Source of the DNA: Streptomyces oceani | GTDB taxonomy: Bacteria; Actinomycetota; Actinomycetes; Streptomycetales; Streptomycetaceae | DNA: 64,000 nucleotides | NCBI RefSeq assembly: GCF_001751245.1 | Contig: NZ_LJGU01000152.1 | Span: forward strand, 62,001 to 126,000 | Direction of reading: 5' to 3' | Shown: one piece after another, positions 58,901 to 64,000 of the stretch | Layout: each line of letters begins with the position of its first letter | How positions within the stretch are numbered: position 1 is the stretch's first letter | Made by a program: the position numbers and the translations under genes | Notes under the pieces: generated by a model | The model's input: only the letters and a program-made list of their open reading frames with translations | Told to the model about the DNA's origin: nothing | Databases searched by the model: none

Positions 58901-61546
58901 CAGCAGATGGACGGTGTCGGCGTAGGTCGCCGGCCCGACGCCCTCCTCGACCGGCCACAGGTGCAGGATGCCGTCCACGAAGCCGAACCGCTCGCGTATC
59001 TCCCCGAGGGCCCGGGCCCAGTCGGCCCGTTCCCCGGTGTCCACCGCCCAGCGGCGTGCCGGGACATCCTCCGTGGCCGGTGTCCGCGAGACGAAGAGGA
59101 GTGTCGCGGCGGGCTCGATCTCCTCGGCGGCTCGCTCCAGTTCCGCCTGGTTCGCGCGGTCGGAGCACAGGCACACCAGGGTCCTCGGCCCGGGGTGCCC
59201 CCGTTCGGCAGCGGCCGTCGGCTCCCAGTACTCCTCGAACACCAGGGCCCCCGGGGTGGTATGCCCCTCGGCAGGGGCTGTGGCGGAGGTGTCGATCCAG
59301 TGACGTTCCCTGGCGAACGGGTAGGTCGGCAGGGCGACGCGCGGCGGCGTCCCGTCGGCGTAGAGCACGGACCAGTCGACGGCGGAGCCTCGTACCCACT
59401 TGTCCACCAACTCGGTGGGGTCGGCGGTCACCGCGTCGTCGGGACGGCTCTCGGAGCTCTGGGTCACCTGGCCGCGTGCGAGACCTTCCTCCGTCCCCTC
59501 GACGAAGTCGCGAAGTCGGGAGAGCAGTTCGGCCATGGATTCCGTGACGATGCCGAGCCGTTCCCGCATGGCCTCCCGGCCCACCTGCGTGGTGTACGCG
59601 AGCGAGGGCAGGTCGGCGGAGGTGAGTTTCCTCGACTCGATCCACTCGGCCAGGTCGACGGCCTTCGCCCGCAGGCGCTCGGCGCCACGCGCGGAGAGCA
59701 CGACCGCCACGGGCCCTTCGGCCGTACGGACGGCGGGCGTCTCGGCCCGGAACTCCTCGACGACCAGGTGCGCGTTGGAACCGCCCGCCCCGAACGACGA
59801 TATCCCGGCGACGCGCGGGAACTCCCGCTCCACACCGTCGACCTCCAGCACCGGCCGTTCCCACCCGGCCAGTGTCCGCTGCACCGAGAAGGGGCTGCCC
59901 TCGAAGTCGATGTGCGGGTTGAGCTCCGTCGAGTGCAGGGACGGCGCCAGCTGCCCGTGCCGCATCTGCAACAGCACCTTGGTCAGGCCGGAGATGCCGG
60001 CGGCGCTCTCCGCGTGGCCGATGTTGCTCTTCACCGAACCGATCGCGCAGAACTGCTTGTCCTGGGTGTGCTCCCGGAAAGCCTTCGACAAGCCGGTGAT
60101 CTCGATCGGGTCGCCCAGTTGCGTACCCGTGCCGTGCGCCTCGACGTAGCTCACCGATCGCGGGTCGATCCCCGCCTGCCGCCAGGCGTCGGAGATGGAC
60201 CCGGCCTGTGCCCGCGGGCTCGGAACCGAGTAACCGTTCGTCCGGCCGCCGTGGTTGACCGCGATTCCCTTGATCACCCCATGGACGCGGTCCCCGTCAC
60301 GCACCGCCTGGGACAGCGGCTTGAGCAGGACGGCCCCGACACCCTCGCCGGGGACGTAGCCGTCGCCGCCGCTGCCGAAGCTCTCGCACCGGCCCGTGCT
60401 CGACACGAACCTGCCCTGCCCGAGCATCAGGTACTTGTTGGGATGGACCGACAGGTTCACCCCTCCCGCGATCGCGAGGTCGCAAGCGCCGGACTCGATG
60501 CTCTGGCACGCGAGGTGGATGGCGGTGAGCGACGAGGAGCACATCGTGTCGACGCTCATGCTCGGGCCGTGGAAGTCGAAGAAGTACGACACCCGGTTGG
60601 CGACCGCCGAGGAGTTCCCGGACAGCGCCACGGGGTTGCCCAGGGCCTGCTCCTGCGCCCCGTAGAGCTGGTACTCCTCGTACATCACACCGGCGTAGAC
60701 GCCGACCCGCTTCCGGGTTTCGCCGCCAGGCGGGGTGTTCAGCCCCTCGGGGGTGTAGCCCGCGTCCTCGACCGCCTCGTAGGCGCACTGCAGGAACAGG
60801 CGCTCCTGCGGGTCCATGAGCTTCGCCTCGGGCGGTGAGATGTGGAAGAACAGGGAGTCGAACTCGTCGACGCCGTCCACGAAGCCGCCCCACTTGCTGT
60901 AGGTCTTGCCGGGGGCGTCCACGTCGGCGTCGTAGTGCACGCTGTGGTCCCAGCGGTCGGCCGGGATCTCGGTCACGCAGTCGCGACCCGCCGCGAGGTT
61001 CTCCCACAACTCGTCGGGCGTACGGGCCTTCGGGTAGCGCCCGGCCAGCCCGACGATCGCGATGTCGAGTCCCGTGGTCGGGCTCGGGGTCCCGGGCTTG
61101 GGCGGGAGCGCTCGCGGCTCGTCGAACCGTGTCGACCACCCGCCCCTCCTGAGCGGCTTGCGCGCGAAGGAGGCCCGTCGGGGTGCGTCGTCCACGCCCC
61201 GGGGCCTCGCGGGAGCCGGGGCCGCCGGGGTCGCCGGGGCACTGGCCTCGGCGCTGTCGGGCTCCGTGCCCAGGTGCCGGGCCAGTTCCAGGCCGTACTC
61301 GGCCAGGAAGTGGTCGGTGAGTGCGCGGATGTCGCGGAACTCGAAGAACAGGGTCTTCGGCAGCGACCCGAAGACGGCCTCCAACTCGTCCGTCATCCGC
61401 AGCATCATCACCGAGTCCAGCCCCAGGCTGTCGAACGCCGCACGGGCGTCGACGCGGTCGGCCGGGAGCTTGATGACCTCGGAGAGGACGCGCGTGAAGA
61501 ACGCCGTCGCCTTGGCTTCGAGATTGCTGGCTTCGTTGTGCGTCAC
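43955..61546 (-). CDS. Trans-AT type I PKS with two beta-branching modules, five KS domains
   Basis: Product of about 5863 residues. GTG 61546 overlaps the previous PKS stop by 4 bp. Domain order with landmark residues: ACP (Ser45); KS1 (Cys336)-KR (about 993-1219)-ACP (Ser1309); KS2 (Cys1549, NTACSSG)-ACP-ACP (Ser2115, Ser2249); KS3 (Cys2508)-DH (His2970)-KR (near 3410)-ACP (Ser3732); KS4 (Cys4004)-ACP-ACP (Ser4575, Ser4690); KS5 (Cys4954)-KR (VIGGAGGIG, near 5630). No AT motif occurs between any KS and the next domain. All four tandem ACPs read DSI(L/V)GVEW: the Trp six residues after the Ser is the recognised flag of beta-branching ACPs, whereas single ACPs lack it. Predicted additions are a beta-hydroxyl, a beta-branch, an alkene, a second beta-branch, and a beta-hydroxyl whose module is finished by MT-ACP of the next protein. 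KR5 shows a LLDQ loop that may indicate B-type stereochemistry; KR1 lacks it. Confidence 0.93.
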   Translation of the reverse strand: MTHNEASNLEAKATAFFTRVLSEVIKLPADRVDARAAFDSLGLDSVMMLRMTDELEAVFGSLPKTLFFEFRDIRALTDHFLAEYGLELARHLGTEPDSAEASAPATPAAPAPARPRGVDDAPRRASFARKPLRRGGWSTRFDEPRALPPKPGTPSPTTGLDIAIVGLAGRYPKARTPDELWENLAAGRDCVTEIPADRWDHSVHYDADVDAPGKTYSKWGGFVDGVDEFDSLFFHISPPEAKLMDPQERLFLQCAYEAVEDAGYTPEGLNTPPGGETRKRVGVYAGVMYEEYQLYGAQEQALGNPVALSGNSSAVANRVSYFFDFHGPSMSVDTMCSSSLTAIHLACQSIESGACDLAIAGGVNLSVHPNKYLMLGQGRFVSSTGRCESFGSGGDGYVPGEGVGAVLLKPLSQAVRDGDRVHGVIKGIAVNHGGRTNGYSVPSPRAQAGSISDAWRQAGIDPRSVSYVEAHGTGTQLGDPIEITGLSKAFREHTQDKQFCAIGSVKSNIGHAESAAGISGLTKVLLQMRHGQLAPSLHSTELNPHIDFEGSPFSVQRTLAGWERPVLEVDGVEREFPRVAGISSFGAGGSNAHLVVEEFRAETPAVRTAEGPVAVVLSARGAERLRAKAVDLAEWIESRKLTSADLPSLAYTTQVGREAMRERLGIVTESMAELLSRLRDFVEGTEEGLARGQVTQSSESRPDDAVTADPTELVDKWVRGSAVDWSVLYADGTPPRVALPTYPFARERHWIDTSATAPAEGHTTPGALVFEEYWEPTAAAERGHPGPRTLVCLCSDRANQAELERAAEEIEPAATLLFVSRTPATEDVPARRWAVDTGERADWARALGEIRERFGFVDGILHLWPVEEGVGPATYADTVHLLRAVATAELGVRRVLQAGEFRDGIERAYAESWMGFERSLGQVLPAVGFAAVLEDARDTDARMTMTDWFARLHAELAESASALYRDGTRHVSRVGPVTADSGEVPLKQGGSYLVTGGLGGLGLLFAEHLARTRSARLVLTGRSPLDEDRARRIARIESLGGEVRYEQADVTDRRAMREVVRSARERFGGIDGVLHAAGVPGAGSVLTNDARDFRDLLAAKVDGTLVLDEVLADEPLDFVCHFSSTAARLGDFGSCDYAVGNRFQTLHARHRAERVRRGTGSGGTVAINWPLWRDGEMGFDDARATELYLASSGQRFLESADGIRIFERLLGQGVPQGLVMAGEPRRIRRLLGLDPDPAESARPAESADPATPGRASTPAPAGAPAAGPDHEHLAARVLSDLGTLIAETVQVPRDQIHTDESLAQLGFDSITLVRLANAMTAHFGVDIVPSVFFSHPTPDALVAHLASEHRDHLHGRYPAEPTPAEPTPAAAGPSHQPAAVTSPSPEPDDEPVAVIGMAGRFPAARSVDEFWRNLVDGRDVLSAVPEDRRPDWSAPGSTDPDTACCGFVPGIGEFDPAFFEISPREARTMDPRQRLLLQEAWHVLEAAGYGARKLRDERIGMFVGAEQGDYQHLNGGEGTITGNHEAILASRLGYLLDFTGPVLAVNTACSSGLAAAHQAYASLRNGECDAAIVAGVNLATTSRVFDETSRAGMLSESGTCFAFDRRADGMVLGEAISVVMLKRLARAEADGDDVLAVIRGSGINYDGRTNGITAPNGAAQARLYRAVYQRHRIDPGHIGHVVAHGTGTRLGDPVEANGLNEVFSEHTDQTGFCALTSTKPNVGHSLAASGIVSLIALVQSLQHGVIPPSLHCEEDSDYVAWRRSPLYVNKTRRAWPRNPAGTRLGAVSSFGMSGTNVHMVVESYRGRPRAAPSAEAPARLLALSAKTDEALRERVHDLREMLRAADRDNLSLTDLSHTLLERRQHLDHRCALVVDDLEEAVAGLSAVEQGEPHPAVRFGVVPSDRRDRPREADGEAPFGRLASAGAAEYRDALMTLADLYCRGLSPDWGALFVDEAPKLVALPGYPFARKVHWVNREVPAPVRPVFEEATSPGTEVAEPAHEIPVSVAPGRRRVTLPHPDAVITASAPSAAKPRNVRLTGLGEPSATPAAPAPVPPTPAEPVTTSEAASVRGEAHPVRTTSELRRELRSGLADVLQMSEEDIDPGRNFMDLGLDSILGVEWVKAINKRCGTDLTATKLYDHPSVRELATFLQGQPAAPAPVQAAPVQAAPVQAAPVQAAPGQADAVEPESATETPARSVEPAGTPAADRPRVSRTALLEDVRASLAEELFLDAEDIAADRNLVELGMDSIVGVEWVKTLNKNHGTSLTATQLYDHPTVRGLTDFLLTMMPVPPEPRVPPESPERVASADPTPVTPDEAPEPEARAEPSVDVRASAPRGTDKVAVVGMSGRYPEAENLHAYWDNLRAGRESVTEVPSSRWEVSRYYDAKPGREGKTYSKWMGYLADADCFDPLFFDISPLEAEGLDPQHRLFLQEAYRAFEDAGYDPQSLSSQKCGVYLGISGSEYSFLVFGDNGSSASATSSSNAIAAARIAYFLNLKGPAVAVDTACSSSLVALHLARQALLSGEIDMALVGGVSLYLLPDTYVGMCQAGMLSPRGQCRSFDNGADGFVPGEGVGALVLKRLGDAESDRDHVHGVVLASGINQDGRTNGITAPSAASQSELLRTVYDRHGVEPATVDYVEMHGTGTKLGDPIELSALGAVYGEPGAPARSCAIGSVKSNIGHTSEAAGVAGLHKVLLSMRHGTLVPSLHFDRPNEHFDFESSPFRVVTAAEPWETPSGDRPRRAAVSSFGFSGTNAHVVLEEHRSRARSAPARSGPVVIVLSAKTGEQLDSLAENLLASVEAEPPSDLASLAHTLQVGRAAMEERLAFVADSLPAVVRGLRAHLDRTGDGTLVRGRVTQDQLARHEDDEEQRALVAAWTTERDLQRLAAVWVDGAAVDWRALHDGPEPLRLPLPTYPFARDRHWVEPKSPARSVPTAVLHPLLHRNTSGFAAQRYTSTFTGEEDVLDGHRVGGRRVLPGAAYLELALAAVADASGAEHSAGLALTDVVWSRPFEVPDHPRDLHVTLRREGARTHFEVSAPVPDTDGDVAASVVHGGGSVVPLAETTGDHVDLDRLREECRVRELDAARVYSAFQAAGIEYGDSFRCVERVLVGDGQALARLALPAAARGTWEGHTLHPGLTDAALQATLGVLWKDAGSSRPLLPFAVERVEVLGLLEPTMWVWVRDRVDGPSDGSVRRLDLDLCDDTGRVRVRLRGFSVRAAPDGAADETGILLFPRWQRQELPEPARRTRGPQRALVCVEPGDLADAVAADRTCEVLALTSRATTPDGRYADYALQVFERTKAVLRDEPHVETLVQVVLPDRPAEAVLSGLVALGWTAHQENPAVSGQAVVVDDREDVATLRTRLADERMRPEDALVRYRGGQREVTVWDEDHAAPEPRSPWRTGGVYLITGGLGGLGRIFAEEIAGHVDDVTLVLTGRSPETERSRQVVTELRASGARVSYAPLDVTDQAGVEALVAATVRDAGRLDGVIHSAGVREDNFILRKSGAEFTRVLLPKVSGTVNLDEATRDVDLDFFVTFSSGAAVTGNIGQADYATANAFMDAFAEYRQHLVDLGERRGRTVSINWSLWAEGGMRPDATSEAMLRERFGITPLRREAGLDAFARCLRASHHQLLVVAGDVTAFRSALRTQHPSEDTRLMSVDYAGQAGQADTTEHAEGALGGVTTTPTPQDDGLEPAAVEYVASLLATVLKVPSHRVDADLPMERYGIDSVMALTMTSRLEDVFGRLPKTLFFEYQNIRALARYFLGAHEARLRELLAAPVTEPETRVPEREPRAVTTPVTTAVTTAPAVSTPPAAGSPEAVAPSADIAIIGLGGRYPEADTLREFWRNLSEGRDSVTAVPRDRWDHNAYFDADGSTPGKTYCKWGGFLGDVDRFDPQFFSISPREAEVIDPQERLFLECVYETLQDAGYTRQDLRAYRSNGVDGNVGLFVGAMYDEYQLYGAGERELERGQVIPGNSASIANRVSYFCDWHGPSVTLKTMCSSSLTALHLACQSLRLGDCEVAVAGGVNLSLHPAKYLLLGQTGFASSRGMCESFGSGGDGYVPGEGVGAVLLKPLDRAVADHDRIYGVIKSTAVNHGGRTNGYTVPNPNAQAATIASALDRAGVDARAVSYVEAHGTGTELGDPIEIAGLTKAFARDTDDRQFCAIGSVKSNIGHCESAAGISALTKVLLQLQHRTLAPSLHAEVPNPHIDFADTPFRVQRESAEWKRPTITTADGAAREHPRVAGISSFGAGGSNAHVIVSEYVPAETTPHGPEAEPLASVVVLSARTAEQLREYAQRLLDWAEEERVSDADLPDIAFTLQAGREDMDERLAFVAGSASEFLAGLRAHVEGRELPGSYRGRAQRSTSAVSSLFEDEDLTGVVDAWLRKRKLGKLLELWVNGLSVDWRSCYAVPRRPVSLPTYPFARKRFWLPESTRTDGVADTPSPRAVRTTSGDVAETPRERPAEPVPGTPAGAAVTSKPRGIGLVPLSGAVETPGVVEPRVAPARSSVPSVPLVATDAVPDRSAAHAPVRPDEETLVEELTTLLAQALYLAEEEVDPEANFTDLGLDSIVGVEWIKAVNKRFGLELAATRLYETPTVNGLAAHLSTVLPTGPRTPELRTEQPVDDNTPDDDAAVPSPVGEEGEPAPDEEEVRAELLRSLADALYLSEDELDLDRNFTDFGLDSIVGVEWIKVLNKRYGIALQATKLYEHPSVQELAACVVAEVGKLEAPGQSGALTAPAPAAPAPEPALVREPEPVREPALVREPEPEPVRARTAAPAEAIAVVGMAGKYPLADNLEEYWDNLANGRDCVREIPKSRWDVSEYYDPRPNQPGKVYCKWMGLLDDVDVFDPLFFGIPPAEAEAMDPQQRLFLQEAYHAFEDAGYDVQSLSGQKCGVYLGIMSNEYSALMREQDSDATAATSNSNAITAARIAYFLNLRGPAIALDTACSSSLVGTHLATQALRGGEIDTALVGGVTLYLTAESYVSMCGAGMLAPDGRCKTFDNAADGFVPGEGVGALVLKRLADAERDGDRIHGVIRGSGVNQDGRTNGITAPNAASQRELARDVYERYGVDPGGISYVEMHGTGTKLGDPIELEALASVYQEKTDRVGYCAVGSVKSNVGHTSAAAGVASVQKALLCMRNKQLVPTLNFSNPNEHFDFPNSPFYVNTELAPWKVGPREARRAAVSSFGFSGTNAHLVLEEYEHPDGDAEPAAATETSVFVLSAKSEEQLRSVAERFRDHVEAHPSVPLPSLAYSLQTGREPMPWRLAFVAATRGELVEKVTRHVDHGPTVGLFSGRVSKRRSENTSTVGKPVGRSVDEAVGRAAGMEGALPAGGVLTPTEGEEVADRWVRGVPVDWTSLHPRGGPRRVPLPAYPFARERYWLGPRPAEASGAAPVAQPAAEDPTSGTNVLLKPVWDAVPRPEAATTALPDGRTVVICGRRRWERVHPGLPAAERFPVEAVDTVETLTERFRAQDEPIDHLVWAAPAEVTGAVDDALVEAQEGGLYACFRTLKALLRAGYGKRPLRVTVLTERSQRVRRGDHVDPTHSGLHGLMGSVAKEYPNWHVVQADLEDGDDLPLAELSALPAAERGSLWARRRKRWYRQTLVPLRGASQEPSGPPVYRRGGTYVVIGGAGGIGEAWTEHLIRAHGAHVVWIGRREEDASIREKLRRLAKLGPAPSYVRADATDRESLRRAYEHIKHHHAAVHGVVHSAIALLDQSVERMDEERFRAAVTAKIDVSVRMAQVFGDEPLDFMLFFSSMNSFMKAPGQCNYVAGSVFEDSYAHRLAETESMPVKVINWGYWGGVGVVATPEHQERMSRAGAGSIAPADGMNALDVLLGGSFDQLGLVKDKGGNA
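47225..47290. repeat. Direct repeat in PKS linker (Glu-Pro-Val-Arg/Ala-Leu-Val-Arg)
   Basis: The 30-bp unit at 47225-47254 recurs exactly at 47261-47290 (36-bp period). It encodes the charged EPALVREPEPVR-type linker between the second ACP of a tandem pair and the next KS. Linker length here can vary by slippage. Confidence 0.75.
47452..47835. repeat. 39-bp identical segments in the two ACPs of the second tandem pair
   Basis: Bases 47452-47490 and 47797-47835 are identical, 345 bp (115 codons) apart. Each covers the phosphopantetheine site and the DSIVGVEW region of one ACP. The stretch points to a recent duplication or gene conversion of the beta-branching ACP. Confidence 0.75.
55000..55074. 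repeat. Five 15-bp tandem repeats encoding Ala-Ala-Pro-Val-Gln
   Basis: CCTGCACGGGCGCGG is repeated at 55015, 55030, 55045 and 55060. A first copy at 55000 has one base changed. On the minus strand it encodes AAPVQ units in the linker between the two ACPs of the first tandem pair. It is a flexible linker likely to vary in copy number between strains. Confidence 0.85.
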
Positions 61547-64000
61547 TGGTTCGTCCCGATGGCAGAAGAGAGAGGGGAACTCTGGTACGGAGCGGACGAG
61601 CCGGGGTCCCCGGCTCCCGTGGGGCCAAGTCCAGGAGCGACCATGACCTGACTGTGCGTCGAGGTGACCATGCGGTGGAACGCCGTGACCCCCGCCGCCG
61701 TTTCGAGGGGGACGACGCCGTAGCGCGAACGCAGCGTGGAGCGCACCTCCGGTGACACGCCCATGCCTCCGTCCTCCCACAACGGCCAGTTGACGGACAG
61801 ACTGCGCCCGGAGCGTTCCCCGCGGGCCACGAGGTCCTGGCGGTACCAGGCGTAGGCGTCCATGAACGCGTTCGCCGCCGCGTAGTCGGCCTGGCCGACG
61901 TTGCCGAACGCCCCGGTCGTGGACGAGAACGCCACGAAGAAGTCCAAGGGCAGCGTGGACGTCGCCCGGTCCAGGTTGACCACCCCGGAAACCTTCGGGG
62001 CCAGTACGTCCACGAACTCCTCGGCCCGCTTGGTCAGGATGAGTCCGTCCCGTGTCACACCGGCGGCGTGGATGACGCCGTCGATTCGGCCGTGCTCCTC
62101 CACGAGAGCGTCGACCACGGCGTCGACCTCGGCCCCGTCCGAGACGTCGGCCTGTACGTAGTGCGCCACCGCACCCTGGGACCGTAGGTCCCGCAGGGCC
62201 TCCCGCACTCGCGGACCCTCCGGGGAACGCCCGGTCAGCACCAGCGTGGCGCTGTGCGTACGCGTCGCGATCTCCCGCGCGAAGACCAGGCCCAGCGCTC
62301 CCGTGCCACCGGTCAGGAGGTAGACGCCGTCCTCCCGCCACGGAACCGGCGGGACGCCTGCGGCGCCGTCGCCGTCCTCGAACCAGACGGGCACCTCACG
62401 CCGCGCGCCGACGTACCGCACGATCGTGTCGTCGGGATGGGCACGGTTCTCCCGCACCCGCTCCACCACGGTCTCGGGCTGGTCCGTGTCCTCCAGGAGG
62501 AGGACCTGCGTCGAGACATTGGGGTTCTCCATCGTGGCCGTGCGCAGCAGCCCGACGAGTCCGGAGAGCGGTGCGGACTCGGAGCCCCCACCGATGACCA
62601 GTTGGATGCCGGCCCGCCCGGCGGACACGCCCCGCAGGACGGAACGCAGGTGCTCGAGGGCCTGCAGTCCGTACGCGGTGTACCGCCGGTCCAGGTCCTT
62701 GTCCCCGGAGGTCAGCACGACGGCACGGTCCTGCTCGGACAGCGACGCCGCCACCTCCGGCATCTCGACGAGGAGTACGGTCCTCCGCACGTCGTCGTCC
62801 TCGGGCAGCACGTTGGTCACGGGACGCGCCCGCCATTCCGGACGCAACAGGCCCCGTGGGCCGGGCTGCTCCTCCGTACGGTGCGCGGCGTCCCCGTGCC
62901 CGGCGGACTCGTCGAGGGCCCGGAGGGACAGGCCGCCGATCCGGACCCGCACGCGGCCCTGGTCGTCGGCCAGGTCCACGTCGAGCTTGTGGACCGCGGT
63001 GTCGCCCGACCGCTCCGCGCTGGGACGAACCAGCGCCCACATGGCGGCCGCGCCGCTGTCCAGGACGAGGACGTCGTCGACGGCGAAGGGCACCAGCAGG
63101 GCGGCGTCGTCCCGCCTCTCGCCGAGGCTGCCGAGCACCCCGACGGACGCCTGCAGCGCCGCGTCGAGGAGACTCGGGTGCAGTGTGTAGTCACCCAGGG
63201 TGCCGTGCACCGGAGTGGGCAGCGCGAGGTGTGCCAGTGCCTGGTCCCGTCCGATCCAGACGTGCCGGACGCCCTGGTGCGCGGGGCCGTACGTGATGCC
63301 CGCGGCACCGTAGGTCCGGTAGCACTGCTCGGCGGTGAGCTCCGCGCGGTCGCAGGCGTCGCGGAGGGACGGGAGGTCGAGTACCTCCTCCGCGGCCTCC
63401 TCCGCCAGGTAGACGGCGCCCTCAGCGTGCGGGACCGGTTCCGCCGACTCGTCAGCGGTGCCGGAAATCCGGAACCCGATGTCGCCGTCCGGCTGGGGGC
63501 GCAGGCCGACGTGCACCTCGTACGGCTTGCCGTCCACGCGCAGCGGCTGCGCCAGGATCACGTTCTTCAGCGCGACCGGCGCCGTCGGCTCGGCCCGTGT
63601 CCGGCAGGTGAGGCTGGTCGCGGCGACGACCATCTCCAGCAGGGCCGCGCCCGGCATGAGCTTCGCACCGCCCACGACATGGTCGCGCAGGAACGGCTCA
63701 CGGCCGGTGAACACCGAGGTGAATCGCTGCTCCTCCAGGTCCGAGGTGTTCTCGTGCACCAGCGGGTGCAACACGCGCGGCCCCGCGGCTTCGACCTCCT
63801 GGTCGTCGAACGGGCAGTAGCGCTCGCGCGCGAACGGGTACGTGGGAAGGCCGACACGTCGCGGTGTCACGCCGCCGGGGTAGAGGCGGCGCCAGTCGAC
63901 GGCGACGTCGTTGACCCACAGTTCGAGCAGCTTGTCGTACTTCCCCTTCTCGATCCAGGCCGTGACCAACGCGTCGAGGTCGGCGTCCTGGGAGAACAGG
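61543..64000 (-). CDS. Trans-AT type I PKS, C-terminal part (DH-KR), truncated by window edge
   Basis: The frame is open through position 64000, so the N-terminus lies outside. The visible 819 residues begin in the KS-to-DH linker (LPTYPFARERY). The DH follows with HPLVHENTSDLEEQ, DHVVGGAKLMPG (catalytic His) and HPSLLDAALQA (Asp). The KR has LLTGGTGALGLVFARE, FSSTTGAFGNVGQADYAAAN (Ser, Tyr, Asn). The protein ends with a short Ser/Pro tail, and its TGA overlaps the next gene's GTG. The module's ACP is the first domain of the next protein, so this is a split module. Predicted outcome is an alpha,beta-double bond. Confidence 0.9.
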   Translation of the reverse strand, partial: LFSQDADLDALVTAWIEKGKYDKLLELWVNDVAVDWRRLYPGGVTPRRVGLPTYPFARERYCPFDDQEVEAAGPRVLHPLVHENTSDLEEQRFTSVFTGREPFLRDHVVGGAKLMPGAALLEMVVAATSLTCRTRAEPTAPVALKNVILAQPLRVDGKPYEVHVGLRPQPDGDIGFRISGTADESAEPVPHAEGAVYLAEEAAEEVLDLPSLRDACDRAELTAEQCYRTYGAAGITYGPAHQGVRHVWIGRDQALAHLALPTPVHGTLGDYTLHPSLLDAALQASVGVLGSLGERRDDAALLVPFAVDDVLVLDSGAAAMWALVRPSAERSGDTAVHKLDVDLADDQGRVRVRIGGLSLRALDESAGHGDAAHRTEEQPGPRGLLRPEWRARPVTNVLPEDDDVRRTVLLVEMPEVAASLSEQDRAVVLTSGDKDLDRRYTAYGLQALEHLRSVLRGVSAGRAGIQLVIGGGSESAPLSGLVGLLRTATMENPNVSTQVLLLEDTDQPETVVERVRENRAHPDDTIVRYVGARREVPVWFEDGDGAAGVPPVPWREDGVYLLTGGTGALGLVFAREIATRTHSATLVLTGRSPEGPRVREALRDLRSQGAVAHYVQADVSDGAEVDAVVDALVEEHGRIDGVIHAAGVTRDGLILTKRAEEFVDVLAPKVSGVVNLDRATSTLPLDFFVAFSSTTGAFGNVGQADYAAANAFMDAYAWYRQDLVARGERSGRSLSVNWPLWEDGGMGVSPEVRSTLRSRYGVVPLETAAGVTAFHRMVTSTHSQVMVAPGLGPTGAGDPGSSAPYQSSPLSSAIGTNQ

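Noticed and set aside
52949..60838. Very long open frame (over 2600 codons) on the plus strand opposite the PKS
   Set aside because: It is the antisense of conserved KS/KR/ACP domains, an effect of extreme GC3 bias. It has no domain, no ribosome site and no independent support.
34739..61546. AT domains inside the PKS modules
   Set aside because: No GHSxGE-type motif lies between any KS and the next DH, KR or ACP. The stretches after each KS are the usual linker and post-KS region ending in YPFAR. The only GxSxG in these proteins belongs to the TE.

Overview
The window is high-GC actinomycete DNA, almost certainly from a Streptomyces or close relative. Codon third positions are strongly G/C, GTG and TTG starts are common, some genes look leaderless, and gene families such as ABC-F, IclR, FCD-type GntR, MerR and giant type I PKSs are typical of that group. 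No tRNA, rRNA, CRISPR array or complete insertion sequence was seen.

Positions 1-13.7 kb are mixed metabolic and resistance genes. They hold the end of an FtsX-type ABC permease; an ABC-F ribosome-protection ATPase behind a candidate leader-peptide attenuator; an APH-type phosphotransferase; and an IclR regulator divergent from a four-gene operon (hotdog thioesterase, acyl-CoA dehydrogenase, ADP-forming acyl-CoA ligase, CaiD-like carnitinyl-CoA dehydratase) that looks like a carnitine/betaine acyl-CoA pathway. A pirin, a DoxX-like membrane protein, a GNAT acetyltransferase and a class I/II aminotransferase follow.

Positions 13.8-20.0 kb form a 5-oxoproline (pyroglutamate) utilisation locus: an FCD-type GntR regulator with two matching candidate operators, then pxpA, an NRAMP-type transporter, a YcsI/DUF1445 protein, pxpB, pxpC and a RidA-family protein. 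The order matches the Bacillus ycsF-ycsG-ycsI-kipI-kipA arrangement. Positions 20.0-21.9 kb hold a MerR regulator fused to HEAT-like repeats, translationally coupled to a separate HEAT-repeat protein behind a near-perfect dyad.

From about 22 kb to beyond the right edge lies a large trans-AT polyketide gene cluster. Its left part has tailoring and sugar genes (two methyltransferases, an NDP-sugar epimerase/ketoreductase, a macrolide-type glycosyltransferase, a P450). Leftward-transcribed genes then encode an acyl-hydrolase-like AT homologue, a complete HMG-CoA-synthase (beta-branching) cassette (decarboxylating KS, donor ACP, ECH2, ECH1, HCS), a stand-alone malonyl-AT, and three consecutive PKS proteins, the first truncated by the window edge. 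The modules contain no AT domains. Reading order is [..]-DH-KR | ACP-KS-KR-ACP-KS-ACP-ACP-KS-DH-KR-ACP-KS-ACP-ACP-KS-KR | MT-ACP-KS-DH-KR-ACP-KS0-ACP-TE. Both tandem-ACP pairs carry the Trp flag of beta-branching ACPs, so two beta-branches are predicted. The last KS has lost both catalytic His residues. The predicted product is a TE-released, probably macrocyclic, glycosylated and O-methylated polyketide. I cannot match it to a known compound from the sequence alone.
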